From the NCBI GenBank assembly GCA_033557465.1, contig CM066047.1, positions 7,192,001-7,256,000 of the forward strand: a stretch of 64,000 nucleotides of DNA, in the 5' to 3' direction. The DNA comes from Ichthyophis bannanicus (lineage: Eukaryota > Chordata > Amphibia > Gymnophiona > Ichthyophiidae). The position numbers and the translations under genes are program-made. Of the stretch, positions 1 to 9,530 are shown piece by piece (position 1 is the first letter of the stretch; each line of letters starts with the position of its first letter). The notes beneath the pieces were generated by a model, which had not been told where the DNA came from, made no database searches, and saw nothing but the letters and a program-made list of their open reading frames with translations.

Positions 1-1603
1 AAGTCTAGATTTCAAAAACGCTGACTTCAGTAAAATGGGAAAGTACCTGAAGGAGAAGTTGGTAGGGTGGGAAATAAGGGAAGTGGAATTGCAGTCTGCG
101 AGACTTAGAGAGGCAATAAAAGGAGCAAAGGATATATATGTAAGGAAAGTAAATAAAAACAATAGGATAAGGAAACCTATATGGTTCACCAAAGAAGTGG
201 CTGCACAAATAGAGGCAAAAAACCACAGCTTTCACAAAATTGAGAAGGTCACAAAAAGAGGAACAAAGAATAGAATACAGGATAAAGCTAAAAGAGTCAA
301 AGAGAGAACTAAGGATAGCAAAAGCAGTTATGGAAGAAAAGATGGCTAAAGATGTGAAGTGTGGCGATAAAACTTTTATCAGGTATATTTGGGAGAAGAG
401 GAAGATCAGAGGTGGAATTGCAGGACTCAAAAGTACCAAGGACAGATTTGTGGAAAGTGACATTAAAAAAGTGAAAAATGCTAAACACACACTTCTGTAT
501 TCACTCAAGAAAATCCTAGAGAAGGACCACGTAAGACTGACAAAATATACAAATGGAAAGAGAGTAGAGACCACCCCTTTAACAGAAGATGATGTGAATA
601 GCTCGCAAAACTGAAAGTGGACAAGGCCATGGGACTGGATGGGATACATCCCAGGATATTGAAAGAGCTTAGAGAGGTTCTTGCACGGCCTTTAAAGGAT
701 GTTTTTGAGAGATCCTTGGAAACGGGAGAGATTCCGCAGAACTGGAGAAGGGCTGATGAGGTACCTCTTCACAAAAGTGGTAATAGGGAAGAAGTGGCAA
801 ACCACAGGCCAGTAAGCCTTACTTCGGTGGTGGGAAAAGTAATGGAGGCGCTCCTGAAAGAGAGAATAGTGGGCTTACTTGAAACCAATAGGTTGCATGA
901 TCCGAGGCAACATAGTTTTACAAAGGACAATCATACCAAACAAATCTGATCGAGTTCTTTGACTGAGTGACCAGAAAGCTGGATCAAGGGCATGTGATGG
1001 ATGTGATCTACCTAGATTTCAGCAAAGCCTTTGATAATACCGTTCCTCATAGGAGGCTTATCAATAAACTGAACAGCCTGGGGATGGGTCCCAAGGTGGT
1101 GAACTGGATCAGAAATTTGTTAACTGACAGATGACAGAAGGTGCTGGTAAACGGAACTCACTTGGAAGAAAGGAAGGTGATTAGCGGGGTGCCTCAGGGG
1201 TCGGTCCTGGGATATTGCTGAAGAATTGAATGGAAAAATCTGCCTTTTTGCAGATGACATGAAAATTTGCAACAGAGTGGATGCTTCTGAGGGAGTGGAC
1301 AATATGAGGAAAGATCTAAAAACATTGGAAGAATGGTCTAATGGTTGGCAGTTACAATTTAATGCAAAGAAGTGCGGCGTCAAGCACTTGGGATGCAGAA
1401 ATCCAAAGGAAAGGTATGCAATAGGGGGAGAGAGGTTGGTGCAAACAGACCAGGAAAGGGACCTATGAGTGCTAGTGTCTGAGGATCTCAAGGTAGCGAA
1501 AAAATGCAACAAGACGGTAGCCAAAGCCAAAAGGATGCTGGGCTGCATACAGAGAGGGATAACCAGCAGAAAGGAAGAGACGCTAATGCCACTGTACAAG
1601 TCA

Positions 1604-1717
1604 GCTATTGTATTGTCTGTCTTGTTTAGACTGGAAGCTCTGATGAGCAGGGGCCATCTTTATATAGTGCATAAGCTTTGTAGCGCTATATAAATGATTA
1701 GTAATAGTAGTAGTAGT
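1604..1717 (+). mobile_element. L2-clade (family B) 3' end inserted in CR1-B
   Basis: About 114 bp of a LINE 3' UTR with the same text as the 25.65-25.74 kb copy: tgaagctctgatgagcaggg-like sequence, then tagcgctatataaatg and a TAG trinucleotide tail. It is flanked by a direct repeat aagtca (1598-1603 and 1718-1723), which I read as the target-site duplication. The CR1-B sequence resumes immediately after it. Confidence 0.75.
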
Positions 1718-1768
1718 AAGTCATTGTGAGACCTCACTTAGAGTATTGTGTTCAGTTTTGGAGACTAT

Positions 1769-2325
1769 GGGCTCGATTCAGAGACGCAGGTTGCATCCTG
1801 ATGGCAGTCCCGCAAGCCATTAGGAACCTAGTCCCCCTCCTGCTCTCCCTGCACTTCCTGAGCAGTAGGATGGGGAGAGCAGGTGGTGAGACGGGGGGCG
1901 CAGGATCTGGGTGGAGCAGGTGTGGGCTGAGCCAGCAGGGCTGATTCTAGTCACGGCCCTGTATGTCCTTCTGGGTCAATGGGGACGTGCTGCTTATTCC
2001 ATCTCAAAGGCGAAATAAGCAGCACTAATCCAGCGATCAGGCCAGGGATCCCTCCCTGGGCCGGGGCAGGGTGCAAGGGGGTCCCTGCTGCATTATCTAG
2101 TCCGCGGCTGGCAGGCCATAGGTTGGGCGGCAGGGAAGAGGGGGCCTAAGCCGGGAGTCGGGGTCACCTGCGGGGAGGGCATCCCCACAGGCAGCAGGGG
2201 CATGCTGGGTCGTCCACGGGCCTGATTCTGTATACCTTGGGAACATCCAGAATCAGGTCCTAATGGGCCCATCTTCCTCAGGGACGTCCAGAAGGCCCGG
2301 TCGGCCCTCTCTCTGAATCGGGCTC
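1769..2325. mobile_element. GC-rich non-autonomous element with terminal inverted repeats
   Basis: A GC-rich block interrupts the CR1-B ORF. Its left end (gggctcgattcagaga) and the reverse complement of its right end (gagcccgattcagaga) match at 14 of 16 positions. It contains no convincing ORF. Inner phrases such as ccctgtatgtcc and a short ggaataagc palindrome recur near 3.25, 17.6, 25.85 and 31.0 kb, so it belongs to a dispersed family. No clear target-site duplication is visible, so the superfamily is open. Confidence 0.6.
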
Positions 2326-2495
2326 CACATCTCACAAACAATATAAAAAGACTTGAAACAGTTCAGACAAAGGCAACCAAAATGATTTGGAGCCCACGCC
2401 AGAAGCTTTATGAGAAGAGACTTGAAGACCTAAATATGTACACTCTGGAGAAGAGGAGGGACAGGGGAGATATGATTCAGACCTTTAAATACTTA

Positions 2496-2623
2496 GGGCT
2501 ATGTTTACTAAACCGGGCTAACGGTTAACCTGGGCTATCTGCAACTAGGTCCCATTGAATAATATGGGACCTAGTGGCAGATAGCCCAGGTTAACCGTTA
2601 GCCCGGTTTAGTAAACATACCCC
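2496..2623. mobile_element. Palindromic Harbinger-like MITE (TSD TTA)
   Basis: A 128-bp, nearly perfect palindrome. The arm gtttactaaaccgggctaac is followed by ggttaacctgggctatctgc, and both repeat inverted on the right. Ends are ggggctatg-like and flanked by TTA on both sides (2493-2495, 2624-2626). A three-base TTA/TWA duplication is typical of PIF/Harbinger elements. It sits in the 3' part of CR1-B copy 1, so it is younger than that LINE. Confidence 0.8.
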
Positions 2624-3072
2624 TTAGAGTATTAATGAACAAACAAACCTCTTCCAAAGACGGGGAAGCTGTAAAACTAGAGGGCATAATATGAAGCTGC
2701 AAGGGGGTAAACTGAGGTAAACTGAAAGGCAATGTCAGGAAATACTTTTTCATTGAAAGGGTGGTGGATGCTTGGAATGCCCTCCCGATGGAAGTGGTGG
2801 GGGTAAATACAGTGACGGAATTTAAAATGGCACAGTGGATCCCTTTATAGCAAGAGGATAAAATCAAAATAAACTTAAGTATCTTTTATACTCAATAAAT
2901 ACAGGGGGGCTGACCTGCACCAAGCAGCAGGTACAACCCTAAACACAGGCAAAGAGAGAGCTGACCTGCACAGAGCTGCATTTACAACCACTGTAGCCAC
3001 CTTACTGGGTAGAGTAGATGGACCATACTGGTCTTTATCTGCCATCATGTACTATGGCCATCATGTACTATG

Positions 3073-3656
3073 GCTGGCATGTAGGGTGCCGACTAGCGAG
3101 GTCAGACATCAGCGGTGGACGTTAGCCACTGGGATCTGATTTCAGGTGCAAAGCTCCCCGCACATTCAGGGCCACTGTGCAGAGAGCTCTGGATGGGAGT
3201 GGGAGGTGGCAGTGACAGGGAAGAGAGTGGGCCGTGCAGAGGTGGCCCTATGAACCTGGATGTACAGGGCCCAGTACTTCCGACAGTGCTGACGTGGCCA
3301 TCGGACTTATTCCACCTTGGTGTCCCCTGTCGAGATCCGGGCAGCAGGGAATGAAGAGTGGGATGGCAGTGGCCCTACCTGAGCTTGTGCATTGTGTCCC
3401 GATTTCATGATGACAGGACACCATGGCACTGGGGCTCCTGCAGGATAATGGGAGGGGAGGGGCTAGCAAGGGAGTGGGATGGACGTCTAGGCCATTGGGA
3501 TCGGGGTATGACCAGCTCATCTAGTTCCCGATTCTCCACTCGTGGGACCGTCTGGCTCCTGAGGTTATAGAATCGGGGTCCAATCCATCCAGATTTTGGA
3601 TGTCAGGACAAGCCAGACATGCCCCTTTCAGCATCGGGTTCCACGTTACTATGTTA
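3073..3656. mobile_element. GC-rich repeat related to 1769-2325
   Basis: A GC-rich stretch between two LINEs. It carries the same phrases as other members (gatgtacagggccc near 3260, a cttattccacc segment near 3305, an aatcggg terminal-like motif near 3570). The short ORFs on both strands look like chance frames in GC-rich DNA. Ends are not resolved. Confidence 0.4.
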
Positions 3657-5370
3657 CCATGTTACACTATATCAACCAGCTCACCTTGATCTACCTGTTT
3701 ATTCATTCCTTCAAAAAAATATAACAGATTAGTAAGACAAGATCTTCCTTGGCTAAATCCATGTTGGCTTTCTCCCATTATACCATGACTATCTACATGT
3801 TCGGTAATTTTGTTCTTTATTATAGTTTCTACCATTTTGACTGGTACTGATGTCAGGCTCACCGGTCTGTAGTTTTCTGGATCATCCCTGGAGCCCTTTT
3901 TAAAAATTGGCATTATATTGGCCAGTCTCCAAACTTCAGGTATTACAGATGATTTTAATGATAGCTCACAGATTACTAATAGTAGGTCTGTAACCACATA
4001 TTTCAGTTCTTTCAGCACACTCAGATATATACCATCTGGTCCAGATGATTTGCTACTCTTTAGTTTATCAAATAGTTGTAACACATCTTCCCAGTTTATC
4101 GACATTGTTTCAATTCTTCTTTTACATCAACTTTAAATACCATTTCAGGAATGGGTAAATTCCCTACATCTTCTTCAGTAAAGACCAAAGCAAAGAATTC
4201 ATTCAATTTCTACATTATGGCCTTGTCCTCCCTTAGCGCCCCTTTTACCCCTCTATCATCTAATGGTCCAACTGACTCACAGGTTTTTTGCCTTAAATGT
4301 ATTTGAAAAAGTCTTTATTGTGCAACTTTGCTTCCACGGCAAGCTTTTTTTTCAAATTCTCTCTTTGCCTGCCTTATCAATGCCTTGCATCTAACTTGCC
4401 AGTGCTTATGTTGCTTTCTGTTTTCGTCATTTGGCTCTTTTTTCCCATTTCCTGAAAGATGTTTTTTTTGGCTACAACAGCCTCTCTGACCTCACCTTTA
4501 AACCAGGCTGGCAGTTTTTTGACCTTCCTTCCACCTTTCTTAAAGTGTAGAATACATGTGATTTGGGTTTCCAAGATAGTATTTTTAAACAATGCCCATG
4601 CTTGATATAAACCTTTAACCTTTGCAGCTGCTCCTTTTAGTTTTTTCTTAGCTATTTTCCTCATTTTATCATAGTCTCCCTTTTGAAAGTTAAAAGGTAG
4701 TACTGTGGATTTCCTTACCATCCTTCCTCCCTTTAATTAAATGAAACGCGATCATGCTATGATCACTGTTGCCAAGTGGCCCCAACACCCTTATCTCTTG
4801 CACCAGATCTGGTGTTCCACTAAGGACTAAGTCCAAACTAGCTTCTTGTTGGTTCATAAACCAGCTACTCCAAGAAGCAGTCATTTATTTCATCTAGAAA
4901 CTTTATCTCCCTAGCATGTCCTGCCGTGACACTGACCCAGTCAATACCGGGATAATTGAAATCACCCATTATTACTGTTTTGTAACTTTTGTTAGCTTCC
5001 CTGATTTCTTTTAGCATTTCATCATCCATCTTTTCATTCTGGCCAGGTGGTTGATAGTACACTCCCACTGCCATCGCATTCCCCTTCTCCTTTTAACATG
5101 GAATTTCTATCAGATTCTACAGTGAATCTTGTTTCCTGCAAAACTTTAATCCTTTCTGACTCAATGCCCTCTCTAACATAGAGAGCAACCCCTCCACCAA
5201 TTTGATCAGCTCTATCATTACGATATAGTTTGTACCCGGTATCAGTGTCCCACTGGTTGTCCTCCTTCAACCATGTCTCTGAGATACCAATCATATCTAA
5301 CCTCTCATTTAGTGCTATATATTCTAACTCTCTCATCTTATTTTTTGAGACTTCTAGCATTTGAGACTTC
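3657..5370 (-). mobile_element. CR1-like LINE, family A, minus-strand copy
   Basis: A minus-strand CR1 copy running from the endonuclease (near 5360) to RT motif A, where it stops abruptly at ...GELVDIV (3662). Most LINE copies lose the 5' end; this one keeps the endonuclease and lacks the 3' half, so a deletion or another insertion removed the rest. The 5' edge carries a short duplication (tgagacttctagca twice near 5346-5376) at the junction with the adjacent L2. Confidence 0.85.
3662..5360 (-). pseudogene. CR1-A endonuclease plus partial reverse transcriptase
   Basis: In reading order: 5360-5034 gives the start of the APE-like endonuclease (ISETWLKEDNQWDTDTGYKL, then GGGVALYVREGI). 5074-4865 gives the catalytic GDFNYPGIDW block. 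4884-4690 gives the GNSDHSMI block, whose SDH is the conserved catalytic Asp-His. 4721-4377 is the basic linker, and 4105-3662 is the RT fingers (PENYRPVSLTSVP, ESQHGFSQGRSCLTNLL). It is broken by frameshifts between these pieces, so it is inactive, but the endonuclease motifs are unusually legible. Confidence 0.85.
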
Positions 5371-6229
5371 TAGCAACCCTTAAGACCTCTACTCGCCCCT
5401 AATGACTTCCGAACAATCTTCCAAGCCCTTGTAATACCACATTTTGACTACGCTAATGTCATCCTGCATGGTCTACCCAAGAGCACCCTCAACCCACTCC
5501 AATTGGCGATGAACTCAGCAGCCCGCATCCTCTGCAGTACCTCCAGTAGAGACCACATCACCCCCATACTAACAGAGCTTCACTGGCTACCCCTGCAAGC
5601 CAGGATAACTTACAAAGCACTACTGCTGTCCTTTAAAGCAATTAATCAAATAGCCCCACCTTCCCTCTCCTCACTTATTATCAACACCCCCACGAACAGA
5701 CTGAGAAGATCCGCAGCCGCTAATACCCTTGTCGTACCAAAGGAGTACACTAAATGTAACCAAGCAACCAGAGACAGGGCCTTTACCTTATTCGCTCCAA
5801 CTTGCTGGAACAATCTCCCTCCTCATATCCGATCAATAAAAGACCTCTCTCAATTTAGAAAGGTCCTTAAACACTACCTATTCTGTCATCACCTTTTAGG
5901 CCCTAACTCTACACCTCCTCCCCCTATCTCGCAAATCACCCACAGCCTCTGACATTCCAAAAACATAGTCATTACAGAACACGAACTAGACTCTCTGCAC
6001 ACCCAAATTTATGATCCCAACTTGAACTGTAATTTGCCAGAGGTAATATATCTTTCTGTACATAGTTTGTATATAGTTTACCATGTTATCTCCAAGTTAC
6101 TGACCCTGTTATAATGTAAGCAAAGATTGTTCTAATGCGAAAATTTGTTATCTGTAAACCGCGCTGATACCAAAAAGCGCGGTATATAAAAACTGTAAAA
6201 TAAATAAAATAAAATAAATAAATAAAATA
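5371..6229 (+). mobile_element. L2-clade LINE (family A), 3' part
   Basis: A 5'-truncated L2-type LINE. The ORF at 5503-5952 encodes the C-terminal RT domain (SSRDHITPILTELHWLPL, then RAFTLFAPTCWNNLPPHIR). The 3' UTR contains the small hairpin cgcgctgataccaaaaagcgcg and gtatataaaaactg, and ends in an AAAT repeat (about 6196-6229). The same C-terminus and tail occur in nests I to III. It is inserted against the 5' end of the CR1-A copy at 3657-5370. Confidence 0.85.
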
Positions 6230-8040
6230 ATTTGCATACAAGCATTTTAGAGGCTGTAATTTATTCATATTAACAATCTGGTTATCAGTTCATAGGAGTA
6301 ATTTGGCATCTTTCAACTCTGTCTGCTGTGTACTTAAAGGCATCTGGGTTCCTTTTATCTTTATTGGAACCTCTCTATCAGGATGCCCTACCTTCCCTCT
6401 TTTGCTAGCATCCTTCAAGGATACACCCTTCCCAACCATGCACTCTTGGACGACTGTCTCAGAAAATATACTGGGCATGTTGGGGAATTCTAACATGGAC
6501 TGCAGGAGAGTGAATACGAAGGAATGGCGCACTTGCTTGTATCTGACGATCTGATCCAGCTCTCCAGGACAGTTGCAGGGTTCAGTGATATATGGGAAGA
6601 GGCACTGAAAGGGTTGCACAATGAAAACACTGTAGCAGTGCTGTGTGAGAAAAGCAGTAGCATCACAACTCAGACACAGTTGTGTAGAATGAAAACTTGC
6701 GCTCACCTGGGACGTTCCTATTGCCACCGATTCAAAGCTCAACGTGAGAAAACTGGACACAGCGATAAAGGAGAAACACATGATAAGAGATACGTCAGTG
6801 GCGTTCTTAAGTACGTATGGAGCGAAAGAAGACCCCCAAATATCAGCAAATGAAATCAGGGACCAGGAAAACATGGCAGAGAGATACAGAACTTGTCCCG
6901 GCTGTTTCGGGTGCCACCAGTCTGGTTACTGAGAATTTGCAGTTGGTTCCCCTTATGTTGCCCATCTGCCGGACTCCAGAAGGCGAGTCTCTTTGATATG
7001 AGCTTTAGCCGTGAATCTGAGACTGAAATCAGGTCCATTAGATCTCAGCATAGAGGTGAGGAATGAGCAGAAATAACCCATCGGAAGACATTATCCTGAG
7101 TGAAAACATAGGGCACAATCAAGGACCTTTATCCAGCAGGTTTACTAAAGATCACACCGGTAGCCTGCGATTGAGTCATGAACTAAGTGTGACGGACCAT
7201 CATCCCCCTGCCGTTGATATGTTCCCAACATGCGACATTGCACAATCCGACACATGGGTGTTCTGAATCCCATCCACGGAGATGGCACTTAGTCTGAGTG
7301 CGCTTAAGGCAACGGTCATGCTTAGCGTGCGCCTATAATAGTCGTGCTTACAGCAATGCGTCCTTATTTACAACATTCCACCCCTAACTCACCCAATCAC
7401 ATACTAACCAGTTAGCATGGATTTTTGCCATGGGCCCTCACTTTAACTTTTAGCACAGTTAGCATGGTTTAGTAAACATGCCCCTTAATGTATGTTTAAA
7501 AAAAAAGGCAAAGAGATTAAAAGCAATTTATTGAATAAAGGCATCAAAGAACATTGACGAGTTACAAAAACTGAAACTGGAATGGCCATGTTTTGGCTCT
7601 TGGAAGTACTGTTACTGCTGGCCTGTGCTACAGCTTTGTAGAGTATCCTGTGGATTTATTATGTCAGCACTTCATGCTGGTTGGACATGAGACGCTTAAG
7701 GCCCTTATGACGTCTCCTTTATTTGGATCAGCCATTTGGAGTTTTTTAGATCTAAATTGGTTGGCCACATTTTGGAGTTTTGAGCAATCCTTGATTTTAT
7801 TATACTCTTGACAAAGGCCAGGTGCGGAAACATGATGTGTAGGGTTGTTTTGGAGCTTTTTGGTAGCTCTTCAATTTTATGGTTGACGCCCTTATTCAGT
7901 AAATTGCTTTGAAACGCTTCACTTTTTTTCTTTCCTGGTTTTCATCTGAGAGTTGGTTGTTTGCCTGCTGTTTTGGCCTTAATGTATCTTTATTCACTGA
8001 AACCGGATTACTCAATAGGAATATTTAATCCCAAACATTA
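6230..8040. other. Unassigned DNA with one 194-codon minus-strand ORF
   Basis: I recognise no repeat or gene for certain. A true-ATG minus-strand ORF spans 6874-6290: a hydrophobic N-terminal half (DVSLIMCFSFIAVSSFLTLS) and a polar C-terminal tail. That could be a membrane-protein exon or chance. No clear splice sites frame it and I cannot name a family. The segment 7436-7484 ends in gtttagtaaacatgcccc followed by TTA and matches a Harbinger-like MITE end; its other end is not visible. Confidence 0.3.
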
Positions 8041-8060
8041 AGTGCATCTTCAAATTCCTA

Positions 8061-8304
8061 GAGACCAAGCCCTGAAAAAATACATTTTTGTCGGACTTTG
8101 AAACCTCATTAATACCAGCCCAGCTGATATAACATCGGTCCCTTATATTTAACAATAATAAACTAAAAGCAAACAGTGTTCTAGCTACAAATGGGTTTAT
8201 TTATTTATTTGCTTTTATATACCGCACTATTTAAAATCAGTGCGCTTGGTATTAATGAGCTTTCAAGGGCCCGCCAAAAAAATATTTTTTCAGGGCTTGA
8301 TCTC
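8061..8304. repeat. Inverted repeat, 57-bp arms, around an L2 3' scrap
   Basis: Left arm 8061-8117 (gagaccaagccctgaaaaaa... ending ctcattaatacca) is repeated inverted at 8247-8304 (ggtattaatgagc... ending cagggcttgatctc) with a few mismatches. Between them, 8191-8246 is a minus-strand L2 3' end (tttatttatttg, tatataccgcac). This may be a foldback element that received the L2 piece, or two opposed copies of one repeat. Confidence 0.6.
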
Positions 8305-8383
8305 AGATGTTTGAGAGTTATCGTGATGAAAAGAAGACAGTGTTCAAAAGCATCTTTTACACTTCTATCGTTTGGCATGGAGT

Positions 8384-8515
8384 GGGGCAAGGAGTAGACT
8401 AGTGGTTACTGCACTGGGCTAACAGCACAGAAGCCTGGGTTCAAATTCCACTTTTGCTCCTGCCCTTGGGCAAGTAACATAACCCTCTGTTGCCTCAGGT
8501 ACAAAGTTACAATGC
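8384..8515 (+). mobile_element. tRNA-derived SINE, MIR/CORE-like
   Basis: The head resembles a tRNA gene with both internal Pol III promoter boxes: an A-box-like gtagactagtgg near 8393 and a B-box-like gggttcaaattcc at 8437-8449. Downstream, cccttgggcaagtaacataaccctc matches in pattern the conserved region of MIR-type SINEs, including the LINE-like tail part. Such SINEs are moved by L2-clade LINEs, which abound here. There is no intact tRNA gene: the fold would be imperfect and no usable acceptor stem is seen. Confidence 0.7.
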
Positions 8516-9384
8516 AAGACCTCTGAGCCAGGGCCAGCACAAACAGTAGGCACAGCAGGGGGGAGCCAAATTCTGGAGGGCTTGAAACAGAAATATTAAG
8601 TGTTATCTAAAACAGCACTGTAGGTGTAGCCAGAGGTCATTGGCTAATGAGGGGGACACCAGAAACTTTAGCACCAGCCGGAGCTACTTCCTGTACCTGA
8701 ATGCGTCCCACCTTGAATTTCTACTGGAGCTGACTATGACTGTCTCTCCTTAAAGAAGATTTCATGCAAAAAGGCAGATGCATCGGTTATCTGCTATCCA
8801 TAAAGGAAATTCTTTAAAGGTTTTTTTTTATAAAACTATGTTCTTATGTACCTCACTGCTGTATTGTATTTCATTAGTATTTTCATTTTTTTTACTGATC
8901 TTACAAAATTTGAGAGTTGCCATAGAAAGCTGTCCATAGTGGGAAAGGAGCTATTTCCCCACCAATGTTTGGGGCCCTTTATAGCATCTGGATCAGCTTG
9001 TTGTAAAATATTAAGTGCGGCCTCCTGTTTGTGCTGAGCTAAAGGCAGCATCTTAGCACAAAACCAACAGCGATCTGCAATGTGCACAGCGTCAGTAATA
9101 TCCAAGTTTCTAAAAGCAGCCTAACTAAGCCTAAAATATTAACAGCAAGATATTAACAATTATTTGCCATGAGGGAAAAATGAACTTTGATACTCATATT
9201 ACACCCACCGTTACTGACTACTGTAGGAAGGCTGCATGTTGATACTCCCTCAGATAGGATTTTTTTTTTCTCAAATCAAAGCTTTAACTATGTTGAAAAT
9301 GCATTTCTCCCTCGGTTTATATCACCAGATCATTACTTTTAGGCTAAAAGGACTGTGAAATTTCAATATATCAGGTTGTACCTG
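8516..9384. other. Unassigned, with a possible hAT-type left end
   Basis: cagggccagcac at about 8527 resembles the CAGGG terminal motif of hAT MITEs elsewhere in the window (39307-39482), but no matching right end was found. The rest, including an 89-codon minus ORF at 8836-9105, shows nothing I can assign. Confidence 0.25.
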
Positions 9385-9530
9385 AAGTGGCAGGTACAAC
9401 CTTAAGCAAATGCATGGGGGGAGGGCGGTAAGTGCACAGAAGGATAGCTCTAGCCCCCTTACTGGGAAGACAAGATGGGCCATGCTGCTCTTTATCTGTT
9501 GTCATTTCGTATGTTATTATGTTTTGAAGC
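9385..9530 (+). mobile_element. CR1-B 3' end fragment
   Basis: This matches the 3' tail of CR1-B copy 1: ggtacaacctt, cccttactgggaagacaagatgg and ctgctctttatctg, then a short ATGTT-type tail. It contains no coding sequence. It is a severely 5'-truncated insertion. Confidence 0.7.

Larger units (their letters stand above)
35..2830 (+). pseudogene. CR1-B ORF2 remnant (reverse transcriptase)
   Basis: The polyprotein would carry an endonuclease, a reverse transcriptase and a C-terminal domain; only the RT and its flanks are here. Reading frames shift repeatedly: 35-349 and 240-614 cover the basic linker, 617-949 the fingers, 1226-1468 the palm with FADD, and 1469-1600 the thumb (KRMLGCIQRGITSR). 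The C-terminal remnant near 2745-2830 (FFIERVVDAWNALPMEVV) lies beyond the inserted elements. Stops, frameshifts and insertions make it non-functional. The domain order matches the CR1-A copies in this window, which supports the call. Confidence 0.8.
1..3072 (+). mobile_element. CR1-like LINE, family B, copy 1 (nested target)
   Basis: This is a decayed non-LTR retrotransposon of the CR1/Jockey group that begins before the window. It holds the end of the region before the RT, most of the RT, and a 3' UTR ending near 3072 with a duplicated 17-bp unit (gccatcatgtactatgg). RT landmarks read in pieces: a GLDGIHPRILKEL block near 640, HRPVSLTSVVGKVMEALL near 805, YLDFSKAFD near 1010 and SGVPQGSVLG near 1185. 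The catalytic box near 1250 reads FADDMK. At least three younger elements interrupt it (1604-1717, 1769-2325, 2496-2623). The family assignment rests on motif similarity by eye and on copy 2 at 41.3-52.6 kb. Confidence 0.85.

Noticed and set aside
8393..8449. Possible functional tRNA gene
   Set aside because: A and B boxes are present, but the acceptor and anticodon stems do not pair convincingly and a MIR-like body follows. SINE is the better reading.
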